Positions 6,368-12,783 of a stretch of 13,442 bases of DNA are shown here, in pieces. This stretch comes from Pseudomonadota bacterium (GTDB taxonomy: Bacteria > Myxococcota > Bradymonadia > UBA4248), in assembly GCA_017613855.1 (NCBI GenBank), contig JAGACY010000111.1, forward strand, positions 1 through 13,442, given 5' to 3'. The first letter of the stretch is position 1. Each line of letters opens with the position of its first letter. Below the pieces are notes generated by a model. The model was given only the letters and a program-made list of their open reading frames with translations, ran no database searches and was not told the origin of the DNA. Made by a program: the position numbers and the translations under genes.

Positions 6368-6727
6368 ATGGCCAGAAAATCCAACGATTGGCACGATGAA
6401 CCTGCAGCCATGCAATCCCCCTTCGGGATGCTGGCGCAGCTCAAGAAATCATCTGATACGCAGCAAACGCAACCGTCCGAAGAAGCCAAAGCGCCTTCAA
6501 CGGCCGTCGTCATGCCAAAAGTCAAATCCACCCGCATCGAACGTGCGCAAAGAAGCGGCAAAACCGTGACGGTCGTCACGTTCCATGGCGCCCCCACAGA
6601 CGACGCAAAACATGCATGGCTCAAAATGGCCAAGAATAAACTCGGCGTCGGAGGAACCATCGAAGACGAAAACGTCATTTTACAAGGCGATCAAAGAGAA
6701 AGATTATGCTCGATTTCAGAAAAATGA
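6368..6727 (+). CDS. yciH: SUI1/eIF1-like translation factor (YciH family)
   Basis: A 119-residue protein. The C-terminal half (about 56-119) is a SUI1 domain: IERAQRSGKTVTVVTFHG, then APTDDAKHAWLKMAKNKLGV, GGTIEDENVILQGDQRERL. This matches the family pattern KxGKxVTVxxGxxxxDxxxxxLAKxLKxxxGxGGTxxxxxIxxQGDxR. Eukaryotic eIF1 monitors start-codon choice; bacterial YciH homologues are thought to act on initiation, but their role is less well defined. The first 50 residues are polar and low-complexity, probably disordered. The end is short: translation stops soon after QGD, in sequence shared with the engB start (22-base overlap). It follows the KH/R3H gene by five bases. The combination suggests a small RNA/ribosome operon. 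Confidence 0.9.
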   Translation: MARKSNDWHDEPAAMQSPFGMLAQLKKSSDTQQTQPSEEAKAPSTAVVMPKVKSTRIERAQRSGKTVTVVTFHGAPTDDAKHAWLKMAKNKLGVGGTIEDENVILQGDQRERLCSISEK

Positions 6728-7341
6728 AATTCGCGACGAGTGCCGCTTCATACAAGCAATTCCCGACAGATCGCCACCCGGAAGTTGCTATCGTCGGACG
6801 CTCCAATGTCGGAAAATCCTCGCTACTCAATATGCTGTGCGAACACAAACAGCTTGCCAGAGTGAGCAAAACACCGGGGCGTACGCAGCTCGTCAATTTT
6901 TTTGATATCGAAAACAAAGCTTATATCGTCGATTTGCCGGGGTATGGCTATGCCGATGTCCCCGAAAGCATCCAATCCAAGTGGGATGATATGATGCACG
7001 AATATCTTGCAGGACGCGAACAACTGCTCGGTCTGCTGCTCCTGCTCGATGTGCGCCGATCCCCCTCCGAACACGACCACCTCATGTTCGATTGGTGCAT
7101 GGAACGCGGTCTGCCTGTGCTCCTCATCCTGACCAAAGTCGACAAAGTCGGCAAAAATGAAGCCTATAATCAGCTTCATAAAATCGCCAAAGAATTTGAG
7201 ACTTCCCCAAAACAGCTTATTTCAACTTCGACGCTCAAACGCACAGGACTCGAATCCTTGCGCGAATCCCTCAATGACCTGTTTGATGATTTCTTTGCGA
7301 TCCAAAGAGAAATCGACATTGCTACGCAAGATACCCCATAG
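6706..7341 (+). CDS. engB: Ribosome biogenesis GTPase EngB (YihA/YsxC)
   Basis: An essential GTPase for late 50S ribosome assembly in many bacteria; 211 residues, normal for the family. All G motifs are visible: G1 GRSNVGKS (31-38), G2 around KTPGRTQLVNFF (55-66), G3 DLPGYG (76-81), G4 TKVD (143-146) and a G5-like STS (173-175). I take the ATG at 6706 because the resulting N-terminus (20 residues up to FP) matches B. subtilis YsxC in length, and a purine-rich AGAGAAAG precedes it. An alternative ATG at 6724 overlaps the SUI1 stop as ATGA and would shorten the protein by six residues. Either way translation is coupled to the SUI1 gene. No T-tailed hairpin was found after the stop. Confidence 0.97.
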   Translation: MLDFRKMKFATSAASYKQFPTDRHPEVAIVGRSNVGKSSLLNMLCEHKQLARVSKTPGRTQLVNFFDIENKAYIVDLPGYGYADVPESIQSKWDDMMHEYLAGREQLLGLLLLLDVRRSPSEHDHLMFDWCMERGLPVLLILTKVDKVGKNEAYNQLHKIAKEFETSPKQLISTSTLKRTGLESLRESLNDLFDDFFAIQREIDIATQDTP

Positions 7342-7658
7342 CCATACCTGCTTAAAAGCGCATAGTATGAGTCATTTCTATTGATTTGTACTCAAAAAAC
7401 AAGCGGTCAACACGCGTTTTGCCTCATTACCAGTAAGCGGCCATAGCTTCGCCGGCCTGTTCCCGTGTCAGACCGCCGCGTAGGCGAAGGGAAAAACCAG
7501 GTATGCGAAAACCATAATGAAAAAGAATACACTATAAGTGCCATATAAAAATAATAGTATGCAATGGTCCTAGTCAATATTCCCCATCCAGCCTCCTATG
7601 CGCTCATGATAAACCTCCTCCCCCAAGAGAGGAGGCTTATCCAATTTAAGCAATGAGA
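7342..7658. other. Gap between engB and ssb (convergent)
   Basis: Most of this 317-base gap is AT-rich with no supported gene. Positions about 7427-7495 form a GC-rich island. On the minus strand one frame is open from 7531 to a TAA at 7429-7427 and ends GLTREQAGEAMAAYW, which looks protein-like but has no start codon and could be a gene remnant or chance. A hairpin that fits an ssb terminator lies at 7614-7635. Confidence 0.5.
7614..7635 (-). terminator. Probable terminator of ssb
   Basis: CCTCCTC (7614-7620) pairs with GAGGAGG (7629-7635) around an 8-base loop. On the minus strand the stem is followed by TTTAT. It lies 24 bases past the ssb stop codon. The T run is short, so efficiency is uncertain. 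Confidence 0.6.
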
Positions 7659-8033
7659 TTAATACGGAAATGCCTCATCAAGCTGCTGATCTTCCGTGAC
7701 ATTATTCGCATTGGGAGATCTTCGGCTCGATAAGAATGTAATTTTTTCGGCTATGATAGATTGGAAATAACGCTTTTGACCGTCTTTTTCATAAGAACGG
7801 TTATCAATACGCCCCTCGACACAGCATAAGTCGCCCTTGTGGAGATGATCGTGACACAACGTGGCTTGTTTGCCAAAAGCACAGATACGATGCCATTGAA
7901 CTTCTTCTTTCCCGTCCCGGAATGTCGAATTGCTCAGATTAAAATTGACATATTCTGTCTTTTTCCCCTGATTCAATTCAGGATCACGAGCGAGTCGACC
8001 AATGATAATTGTTTTGTTATAAGTATTTGCCAT
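7659..8033 (-). CDS. ssb: Single-stranded DNA-binding protein, short form
   Basis: A 124-residue SSB with one OB fold (about 1-102): NKTIIIGRLARDPEL, then EVQWHRICAFGK (W47 aligns with the conserved stacking Trp), HKGDLCCVEGRIDNRSY, YFQSIIAEKITFL. The tail is only about 20 residues, with no Gly/Gln-rich linker, and ends LDEAFPY. This resembles, but is not, the canonical DDDIPF tip that recruits repair and replication partners. Four cysteines (51, 60, 70, 71) are unusual. I choose the ATG at 8033: AAGGA lies seven bases upstream on the minus strand (TCCTT at 8041-8045), and the upstream in-frame extension to 8099 is AT-rich and not SSB-like. It stands alone, not beside rpsF/rpsR, so it may be an accessory SSB with another copy elsewhere (inference). 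A TATACT -10-like box lies at 8057-8062. Confidence 0.93.
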   Translation of the reverse strand: MANTYNKTIIIGRLARDPELNQGKKTEYVNFNLSNSTFRDGKEEVQWHRICAFGKQATLCHDHLHKGDLCCVEGRIDNRSYEKDGQKRYFQSIIAEKITFLSSRRSPNANNVTEDQQLDEAFPY

Positions 8034-8473
8034 AATCGTATCCTTATGAATTGCTGAGTATAAATGAAAAAAAATGAACAATATATGCTTCGGCCTCACA
8101 CTTCGGCTGCTGATATATAAATATACTTATACCGTCATACCGAGAATTTGGCCTGGTTTAATACTCCGGCGACTTATACAAATCGTTGGCTGTCAGGGAG
8201 AGTCTCTCATTTTCGTACGCATACTATTCTCCTGTTGAGATATAAATATCCTTCTTGTTGCACGAAAACATCATCCGAACGAGAACATGAAATGTGAATT
8301 ACAGATGAATATAACTCATTTTTTGAGTTCTGAATGTTTCATACACATCGTTCATTCGATATTGTGTGCAGATATAAATCCGTTTGAACTGCAAAACACT
8401 TTTGTGTCCCGACGTCGATGCAGCCTTGCGAGATTCTTTTCACCCTATATATGGGCGATTTTTACAAAAAACG

Positions 8474-8509
8474 GCCAAAAAAAATGCATTTTTTTCATTT
8501 TTTTTTGGC
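8474..8509. repeat. Long AT inverted repeat (hairpin with A8/T9 arms)
   Basis: GCC-A8-TG (8474-8486) is complementary to CA-T9-GGC (8496-8509), giving a 13-bp stem with a single extra T, around a 9-base loop that is itself mostly T. It could stop transcription in either direction or extrude as a cruciform; no matching copy is present in the window. Confidence 0.75.
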
Positions 8510-8627
8510 ATATAGAGTTTAGCCTCACGAATTTACATCCATAATTGTGACTACTCAGCGTGTTTCTTGATTATTCTCATGGAATATGCATTTTTAATGT
8601 GAAACATAAGAAACCGTAATGTTTTGG

Positions 8628-8752
8628 TTCGGAATGGGGGAGGGGCCCCATTTCGCACAGGTTTATGATAACGTGCATGTTCATCAATTAATCTGGGTTC
8701 CGGGCATCATGCCCTTGGCGGGGTCCGGGGCAGAGCCCCGGCTGAATAGTAA
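8628..8752 (+). repeat. GC-rich two-module repeat, copy 1
   Basis: Module A (8628-8658) contains a stem GGAATGGGG/CCCCATTTC with one G-U pair. After 35 unrelated bases, module B (8694-8752) has a hairpin GGGCA-TCA-TGCCC, then CCGGGGC-AGA-GCCCCGG, ending CTGAATAGTAA. It is the partner of 13254-13385. No target-site duplication or transposase is visible. Confidence 0.9.
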
Positions 8753-8759
8753 TTAACAA

Positions 8760-8790
8760 CTTGCGCATTGCGAATTCCGAATTGTGTATT
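8760..8790. repeat. Heptad cluster (GCATTGC/GAATTCC type)
   Basis: Just after the GC-rich repeat the sequence reads, in heptads, GCATTGC, GAATTCC, GAATTGT, GTATTCA. It lies about 50 bases before the start of the membrane-protein gene. Confidence 0.7.
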
Positions 8791-8839
8791 CAATCCATTT
8801 AGGTTATATGGTGACTAAGTGTGTTCAATGAGGTGAACG

Positions 8840-9613
8840 ATGGATCAGAAACAGCAACAATCAAATCAAGACAATTACAATTCCAATTACGATGTGCTCG
8901 ATGATTCGGCAAAACAGGAGCAGCCCAAAGAATCAGAGGTCGTCCGGGCAATCGAGCGCGACATGTCGCTACAGGAATACGAAAACGAAAAAGATTATAT
9001 TCTTCAGGCAATCAAAGATTACCTCAAGGAACGCAAATATCGCGATGCTCAGGAGCTCGTCTACAAGTACCGCGCAGCTGCCAAAACAGATGAAAACTTC
9101 GCCGTTCTGGCTCGTCTCACTGCTCAGGGACTCGAAAGCCATTCAAAATTCGAAAAAATTGATACGGTGCTGGACGCCACCCCCGAAGATGATTACCAGA
9201 CTCGCATGTCGCTGTGCAAACGCGCACTAAAAGTCGAGCCAGACAACGAAAAATACAAGCAGGAACTGGAACGATGTCAAAAAGCGTTGGGAATACAGGC
9301 GTCATCCAAAGAAACATCAGACACAAAAAAAACCAAGAGACTTTTCTCGATCTCTGCATTCATCTGGGCCTTCATCAGCGCAATATGGACCTTAACTGTT
9401 TCATTAATCTTAACTCCCAATGATGCCACGCTCTCCTTTCTTTTGACACTTGCACTCATTGCGCTCAACACCTGGCTCTATTCCAATCACAAATCCTCGC
9501 CCATCCATCAGCTCGGAACTAAAGGAAAAGTACTCGTCAATATCGGTGTATGGATCGTGGGAATGGCTATTGTCATCTTCTTTGGTATAGGTAGTGTGAT
9601 TGTTGGTAAATAA
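8840..9613 (+). CDS. Unrecognised protein: helical cytosolic domain plus three C-terminal membrane helices
   Basis: I do not recognise this 257-residue protein. The first 30 residues are Gln/Asn-rich and probably disordered. About 40-155 is helical and charged and resembles a degenerate TPR pair (DYILQAIKDYLKERKYRDAQ, then LCKRALKVEPDNEKYKQELE). After a Lys/Thr-rich spacer come three hydrophobic segments at about 169-191, 197-215 and 231-253, ending in GK. There is no signal peptide, so the N-terminal domain probably faces the cytoplasm, with a hairpin-plus-one membrane anchor. The start is well supported by GAGGTGA at 8830-8836. The gene stands alone: a repeat-laden gap lies upstream and two hairpins lie directly after its stop, convergent with the hydrolase. 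A scaffold role is only a guess from the TPR-like part. Confidence 0.85.
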   Translation: MDQKQQQSNQDNYNSNYDVLDDSAKQEQPKESEVVRAIERDMSLQEYENEKDYILQAIKDYLKERKYRDAQELVYKYRAAAKTDENFAVLARLTAQGLESHSKFEKIDTVLDATPEDDYQTRMSLCKRALKVEPDNEKYKQELERCQKALGIQASSKETSDTKKTKRLFSISAFIWAFISAIWTLTVSLILTPNDATLSFLLTLALIALNTWLYSNHKSSPIHQLGTKGKVLVNIGVWIVGMAIVIFFGIGSVIVGK

Positions 9614-9650
9614 ACGCGGCTATTGGCCTTGCGGCCAATACGCCCTGCGT
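9614..9650 (+). repeat. TAT/ATAC-family hairpin, copy 4
   Basis: It starts right after the stop codon of the membrane-protein gene. ACGC+GGC pairs with GCC..GCGT; TATTGGCC (9621-9628) pairs perfectly with GGCCAATA (9633-9640) around TTGC; C9641 is bulged. No T run follows, but copy 5 follows one base later. Confidence 0.85.
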
Positions 9651-9692
9651 GCTTTGGCTATTGCCTGCGGCAATACGCCAAAGCCTATTTTT
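9651..9692 (+). terminator. TAT/ATAC-family hairpin, copy 5, probable terminator
   Basis: GCTTTGGC (9651-9658) pairs perfectly with GCCAAAGC (9677-9684). Inside, TATTGCC (9659-9665) pairs with GGCAATA (9669-9675) around TGC; C9676 is bulged. CTATTTTT follows, which overlaps the hydrolase stop codon (9685-9687). It probably ends transcription of the plus-strand gene. Confidence 0.8.
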
Positions 9693-10497
9693 CGGACTTC
9701 CCATTCCGGATGCGATCGATAAAATCGCAGGTAATATCAAAGACCTTATCGGCTTCGCAGTCCTGCCCTAGTTCATGTCCCGATTTCTGCAGGCTGTAGT
9801 GTTCGCAGTAACTGCTGCCAGCCTTTTCAAAGAGCATACGTGAACTGGCATAGGGAACGACCTGATCCAATTTGGAATGAATAATACACAGAGGGACTTT
9901 GACATCTGCAAGGAGCAATCTCGTCTTGGCAGCATAATCATAAAGTTCGACAAATGCTTTGGTCGGGAATGTCTTGTAATTCTGATTTTTCTTACGGCAT
10001 TCGTCATCCCGGAAACTATCCTGACCAGACCAGGTTTTTACAAAGACAGACAAGGGCTTGGAGAGCCATGCAAGTTTGTTTACAAACCCCAGTGCCGCAG
10101 CCCAGGTGACGCATGCACAAATTTTGTCATGATAGGGGTGCGCAAGCGCGCATAAATTAAGAGCAACCAGTCCTCCCATCGAAAGCCCGATAATCACGAC
10201 ATGATCGACGCGATCGCACAGCACACCAAGTGCTTTCAGGGCATCCTCATACCAATCCTGAGCTTTGACACCAATCAGATCATCCGGGGTCGTATTATGT
10301 CCGCGGAGTACCGGCATTTCATAAGGGATATTCATCGCCTCAAGTCTGGGAATAATATCCTGTACACATGCAAGGGATGAAGTAAACCCATGCAGCAAAA
10401 GAACACCCAACTTATCGTTCTGAGAGGCTGGGAAAACACCTCTTTTTTTAAATAATGCTGTATCTTTTGAGCTATTTGACTCATGTGTGGCTTGCAT
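9685..10497 (-). CDS. Alpha/beta hydrolase, carboxylesterase / monoacylglycerol lipase-like
   Basis: A 270-residue serine hydrolase of the alpha/beta fold, similar in layout to Est30-type carboxylesterases and bacterial monoglyceride lipases. Visible motifs: the oxyanion-hole HGF after LGVLLL (36-38), the RGHNTTPDDL segment (65-74), the nucleophile elbow GLSMGG with S106, the acid D211 in HSKLDQVVP, and the base H241 in KSGHELGQD. The triad is complete. There is no signal peptide, so it is probably cytosolic. The start at 10497 is supported by GGAGGT just upstream on the minus strand. It is divergent from the HEAT-repeat gene across 103 bases and convergent with the membrane-protein gene. The natural substrate cannot be read from the sequence; short- to medium-chain esters are the family norm. 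Confidence 0.93.
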   Translation of the reverse strand: MQATHESNSSKDTALFKKRGVFPASQNDKLGVLLLHGFTSSLACVQDIIPRLEAMNIPYEMPVLRGHNTTPDDLIGVKAQDWYEDALKALGVLCDRVDHVVIIGLSMGGLVALNLCALAHPYHDKICACVTWAAALGFVNKLAWLSKPLSVFVKTWSGQDSFRDDECRKKNQNYKTFPTKAFVELYDYAAKTRLLLADVKVPLCIIHSKLDQVVPYASSRMLFEKAGSSYCEHYSLQKSGHELGQDCEADKVFDITCDFIDRIRNGKSEK

Positions 10498-10600
10498 GAA
10501 ACCTCCATTGTGTATTAGTATATTAATAAATACAGACTGGTTACGCCTGTAGGCTCATATTACAGGTTACCGTTCAGTCTTCCAAGAAGGATCCGGACGC
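10498..10600. promoter_or_regulatory. Divergent promoter region between hydrolase and HEAT gene
   Basis: This 103-base spacer must hold both start regions. On the minus side there is GGAGGT and, 20 bases above the hydrolase ATG, a TATACT box (10517-10522). On the plus side AAGGA at 10587-10591 precedes the ATG at 10601 by nine bases. No convincing -35 element is seen for either direction. Confidence 0.4.
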
Positions 10601-12769
10601 ATGGCAAAGAAAAAATCAGTTTCAAAAGCAGAAGCTACGAAAGCCCCCAATGTTCAAGCAGAACCCACTGAACAAGCTCCAATAGTTCAGGCAGAAACGA
10701 CTGAACAAGCTCCAATCGACCAGACAGAATCCGCTGAACAGGCATCAGACATCCAGACAGAAATATCAGAACCCGTTCAATTGGACAAAACAGAAATCCT
10801 CACCAGCCTGGATGTTCTGACAGAAAATACGCCACATGAAGAGTCCGGGCATCTTCATTCCACAGGGGAATTTTCAGTCGAAGGAGAATTTGAAGATTCC
10901 CAGGTACTGACACGCCTGAGAGCAGTTGCTTTGACACCGTCCGAAATCTATCGGGAGGCACAGCTGTTTCAGGCACAAAATTTAGATATTTCTTCGCTTT
11001 TACAAAGCAGCGAGCCTGTTCTTGTGCAGAATGTCGTTGAAATTCTGAGAATGCTCGACATCTGGAACAGCATGGCATTTCGGCATATTGCCGATGAAGA
11101 TACGCGGACGGTCGAATGTGTCACGCGCTATATTTCTCATTGTTTTAAAAATGGTATTGTCAGTGCGATGGATATTGTCGATGCACTGTCTCCCATTCAT
11201 GACGACAATGCTGCAGCGATATCTTCATTTGCCGAAAAATTCTCTTCCGTACTTCTGAATGCCATTGCACAGACACAAAGACCAGACCAGCTCGCAGATG
11301 TCATGCCGGCGTTCACCCGACTGTGTGTCTATCTGGATGGAAAAACGGTCAGCCGGATGCTCTACGATCCGGCACCAAGTGTGCGCATTGCCGTACTTCG
11401 CAGTTTTGTACTCCGAGGGACGATTGATACCAATGATCTGAGTGTTGCGCTCATCTTGCTCAAAGACAAGGACGAGCAGGTCAATATCACAGTCATGCGC
11501 ATGATTTCCCGTTTTGCCGTTTATCCTGAGCTCGTCATTCCACAGATACTGCCCTACGTTCCCGAAGCATCCGAAGAATTCCTGAATGAAATATTGGATG
11601 TCTTCCGCAGCTATGGCAATGCAGCAGTTGAACCGCTCATTTTGTCACTGGCCGATCCACGGGAGGAAATATTCCAGGCAGCCCGTCTCATCATTGCCCA
11701 AATGCCGCAGCGGTTTACAGAAGGTTTGCTAAAAGCCTTTATCAGCGTGCGAACGAAGGAACTGGTCAAAGACAGAATCATACAAATTCTGCGTGAACAC
11801 CGCGACCCAGGCCGACGGGAAGAAATTCTACAGACACTGAGCGCCTATCTGGATGCCCCAAGCGATGATTATCCCGAATGGAAAGCGCCGGATACGCGAG
11901 TCAAATTCATCCCCAAAGCAGTCGATAATGACGATGTTTATCAGCGCATATTGCGCAAGGATGAATTGCCGGCTCTCTCAAAATTATGCACCGACGAAAT
12001 ACTTGGCCGTCTGCTCGGAGATGCACAGGATTTTGCCCGCATCAATGCCCTCAACGTCATTCGTTACCGAAAAAAAGCTTCACCCGCGATTCAGTTTGAA
12101 ATGCTCGTCTGGCTCAAATCATCTTCTCCCGATTTGGCAAGAGCCGCACTGGATGCTTATCTTTCGGTCGAAAAAGACACCGACAAATCCATTGCCGTCA
12201 TTCTTGGGGCTTTCGAACATGGCGAAAATGATGAAATTAAGAAAAGCTATTTCAACGTCCTGCTGCAACATCAGGATGCGATTGACGCACTGATACGTGC
12301 CTACTATCAGACCCCGAAGAAATGCGCCAACTTCATCATTAAATTCCTCGCCATTGGTCCAAGTGAAGCAACCTTTAAGAGCATTTTAGGCGGCATTGAA
12401 CGCGACAAGTCTGTTGCATGCATCTCTGAGACACTCAACGCACTCCTGCGCACAAAACACCAGTTCGATGACAAGACGATTCGCCCCGATTTAATTCGGC
12501 TCATACGGGAACCGCTCTCCTATGGTCATTACGGCTTTATGACGCGTTTGCTCAGTCTCAAGCTCCTGCAGCTCTACCTCAACCGGGATGAAGGAAGGGA
12601 TCAGGAAACTATCAGCCAACTGCAGGCCTTTTACAAAGAATGCAAAAACACGGATCTCAAAACATTAACCAAGACCATTCTTAAGGATATGGGCGAAGAA
12701 ATCTTTGATTTCGACGATGAAGATGATGACTTTGAAGATTTAAGAGAAGAAGAAGAGGATGACGAGTAA
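10601..12769 (+). CDS. HEAT-repeat-like protein with N-terminal 11-residue repeats and acidic tail
   Basis: A 722-residue protein with no signal peptide or membrane segment. It starts with a basic cap (MAKKKSVSKAEATK), followed by four 11-residue repeats (residues 20-63, pattern AExTEQAPxxQ). From about 100 to 690 it is a chain of helical pairs typical of HEAT/armadillo-type solenoids, for example VMPAFTRLCVYLDGKTVSRM, then LYDPAPSVRIAVLRSFVLRG, VALILLKDKDEQVNITVMRM, and AVEPLILSLADPREEIFQAA. The last 24 residues (699-722) are almost all acidic. Such proteins are usually binding scaffolds; the partner is unknown. No catalytic motif is visible. It has its own Shine-Dalgarno (AAGGA, 10587-10591) and is followed by cdd after 14 bases, so the two are likely cotranscribed. 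I am sure of the gene and fairly sure of the solenoid type, but not of any role. Confidence 0.85.
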   Translation: MAKKKSVSKAEATKAPNVQAEPTEQAPIVQAETTEQAPIDQTESAEQASDIQTEISEPVQLDKTEILTSLDVLTENTPHEESGHLHSTGEFSVEGEFEDSQVLTRLRAVALTPSEIYREAQLFQAQNLDISSLLQSSEPVLVQNVVEILRMLDIWNSMAFRHIADEDTRTVECVTRYISHCFKNGIVSAMDIVDALSPIHDDNAAAISSFAEKFSSVLLNAIAQTQRPDQLADVMPAFTRLCVYLDGKTVSRMLYDPAPSVRIAVLRSFVLRGTIDTNDLSVALILLKDKDEQVNITVMRMISRFAVYPELVIPQILPYVPEASEEFLNEILDVFRSYGNAAVEPLILSLADPREEIFQAARLIIAQMPQRFTEGLLKAFISVRTKELVKDRIIQILREHRDPGRREEILQTLSAYLDAPSDDYPEWKAPDTRVKFIPKAVDNDDVYQRILRKDELPALSKLCTDEILGRLLGDAQDFARINALNVIRYRKKASPAIQFEMLVWLKSSSPDLARAALDAYLSVEKDTDKSIAVILGAFEHGENDEIKKSYFNVLLQHQDAIDALIRAYYQTPKKCANFIIKFLAIGPSEATFKSILGGIERDKSVACISETLNALLRTKHQFDDKTIRPDLIRLIREPLSYGHYGFMTRLLSLKLLQLYLNRDEGRDQETISQLQAFYKECKNTDLKTLTKTILKDMGEEIFDFDDEDDDFEDLREEEEDDE
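10658..10789 (+). repeat. 33-bp coding repeat, four copies, in the HEAT gene
   Basis: Four 33-base units in phase with codons encode AEPTEQAPIVQ, AETTEQAPIDQ, TESAEQASDIQ and TEISEPVQLDK. The first two are the most alike; identity decays towards the 3' end. A partial unit (KAPNVQ) precedes them. Confidence 0.85.
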
Positions 12770-12783
12770 AGGAGTTACATGTC

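Larger units (their letters stand above)
8034..8839. other. 806-base AT-rich gap between divergent ssb and a membrane-protein gene
   Basis: No gene is convincing here; the open frame 8287-8544 is low-complexity and unlike a protein. What is visible: the ssb Shine-Dalgarno and -10-like TATACT near 8040-8062; ATATAAAT at 8115-8122, 8240-8247 and 8372-8379 (about 125 and 132 bases apart); an AACTCA/TGAGTT stem (8313-8329); a long A8/T9 inverted repeat (8474-8509); copy 1 of the GC-rich two-module repeat (8628-8752); a heptad cluster (8760-8790); and GAGGTGA, the ribosome site of the next gene, at 8830-8836. Confidence 0.65.

Noticed and set aside
5899..6399. 166-residue open frame overlapping the KH/R3H gene in another frame
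   Set aside because: The overlapping frame at 5880 has the R3H signature and a good Shine-Dalgarno; this one is a shadow with Ser/Arg bias.
8057..8062. TATACT as an ssb -10 box
   Set aside because: The hexamer is good and well placed 24 bases before the ATG, but no matching -35 is present, and TATACT is common in AT-rich DNA.
8034..8099. 22-residue N-terminal extension of SSB
   Set aside because: The ATG at 8033 has an ideal AAGGA and begins the standard SSB N-terminus; the extension covers the likely promoter.
8287..8544. 85-residue open frame in the ssb upstream gap
   Set aside because: It is AT-rich, rich in Phe/Ile/Cys, runs through the A8/T9 inverted repeat, and has no Shine-Dalgarno or family pattern.
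11853..12293. 146-residue open frame inside the HEAT-protein gene
   Set aside because: It is a shadow frame of the solenoid coding region, with no recognisable motif and no ribosome site.
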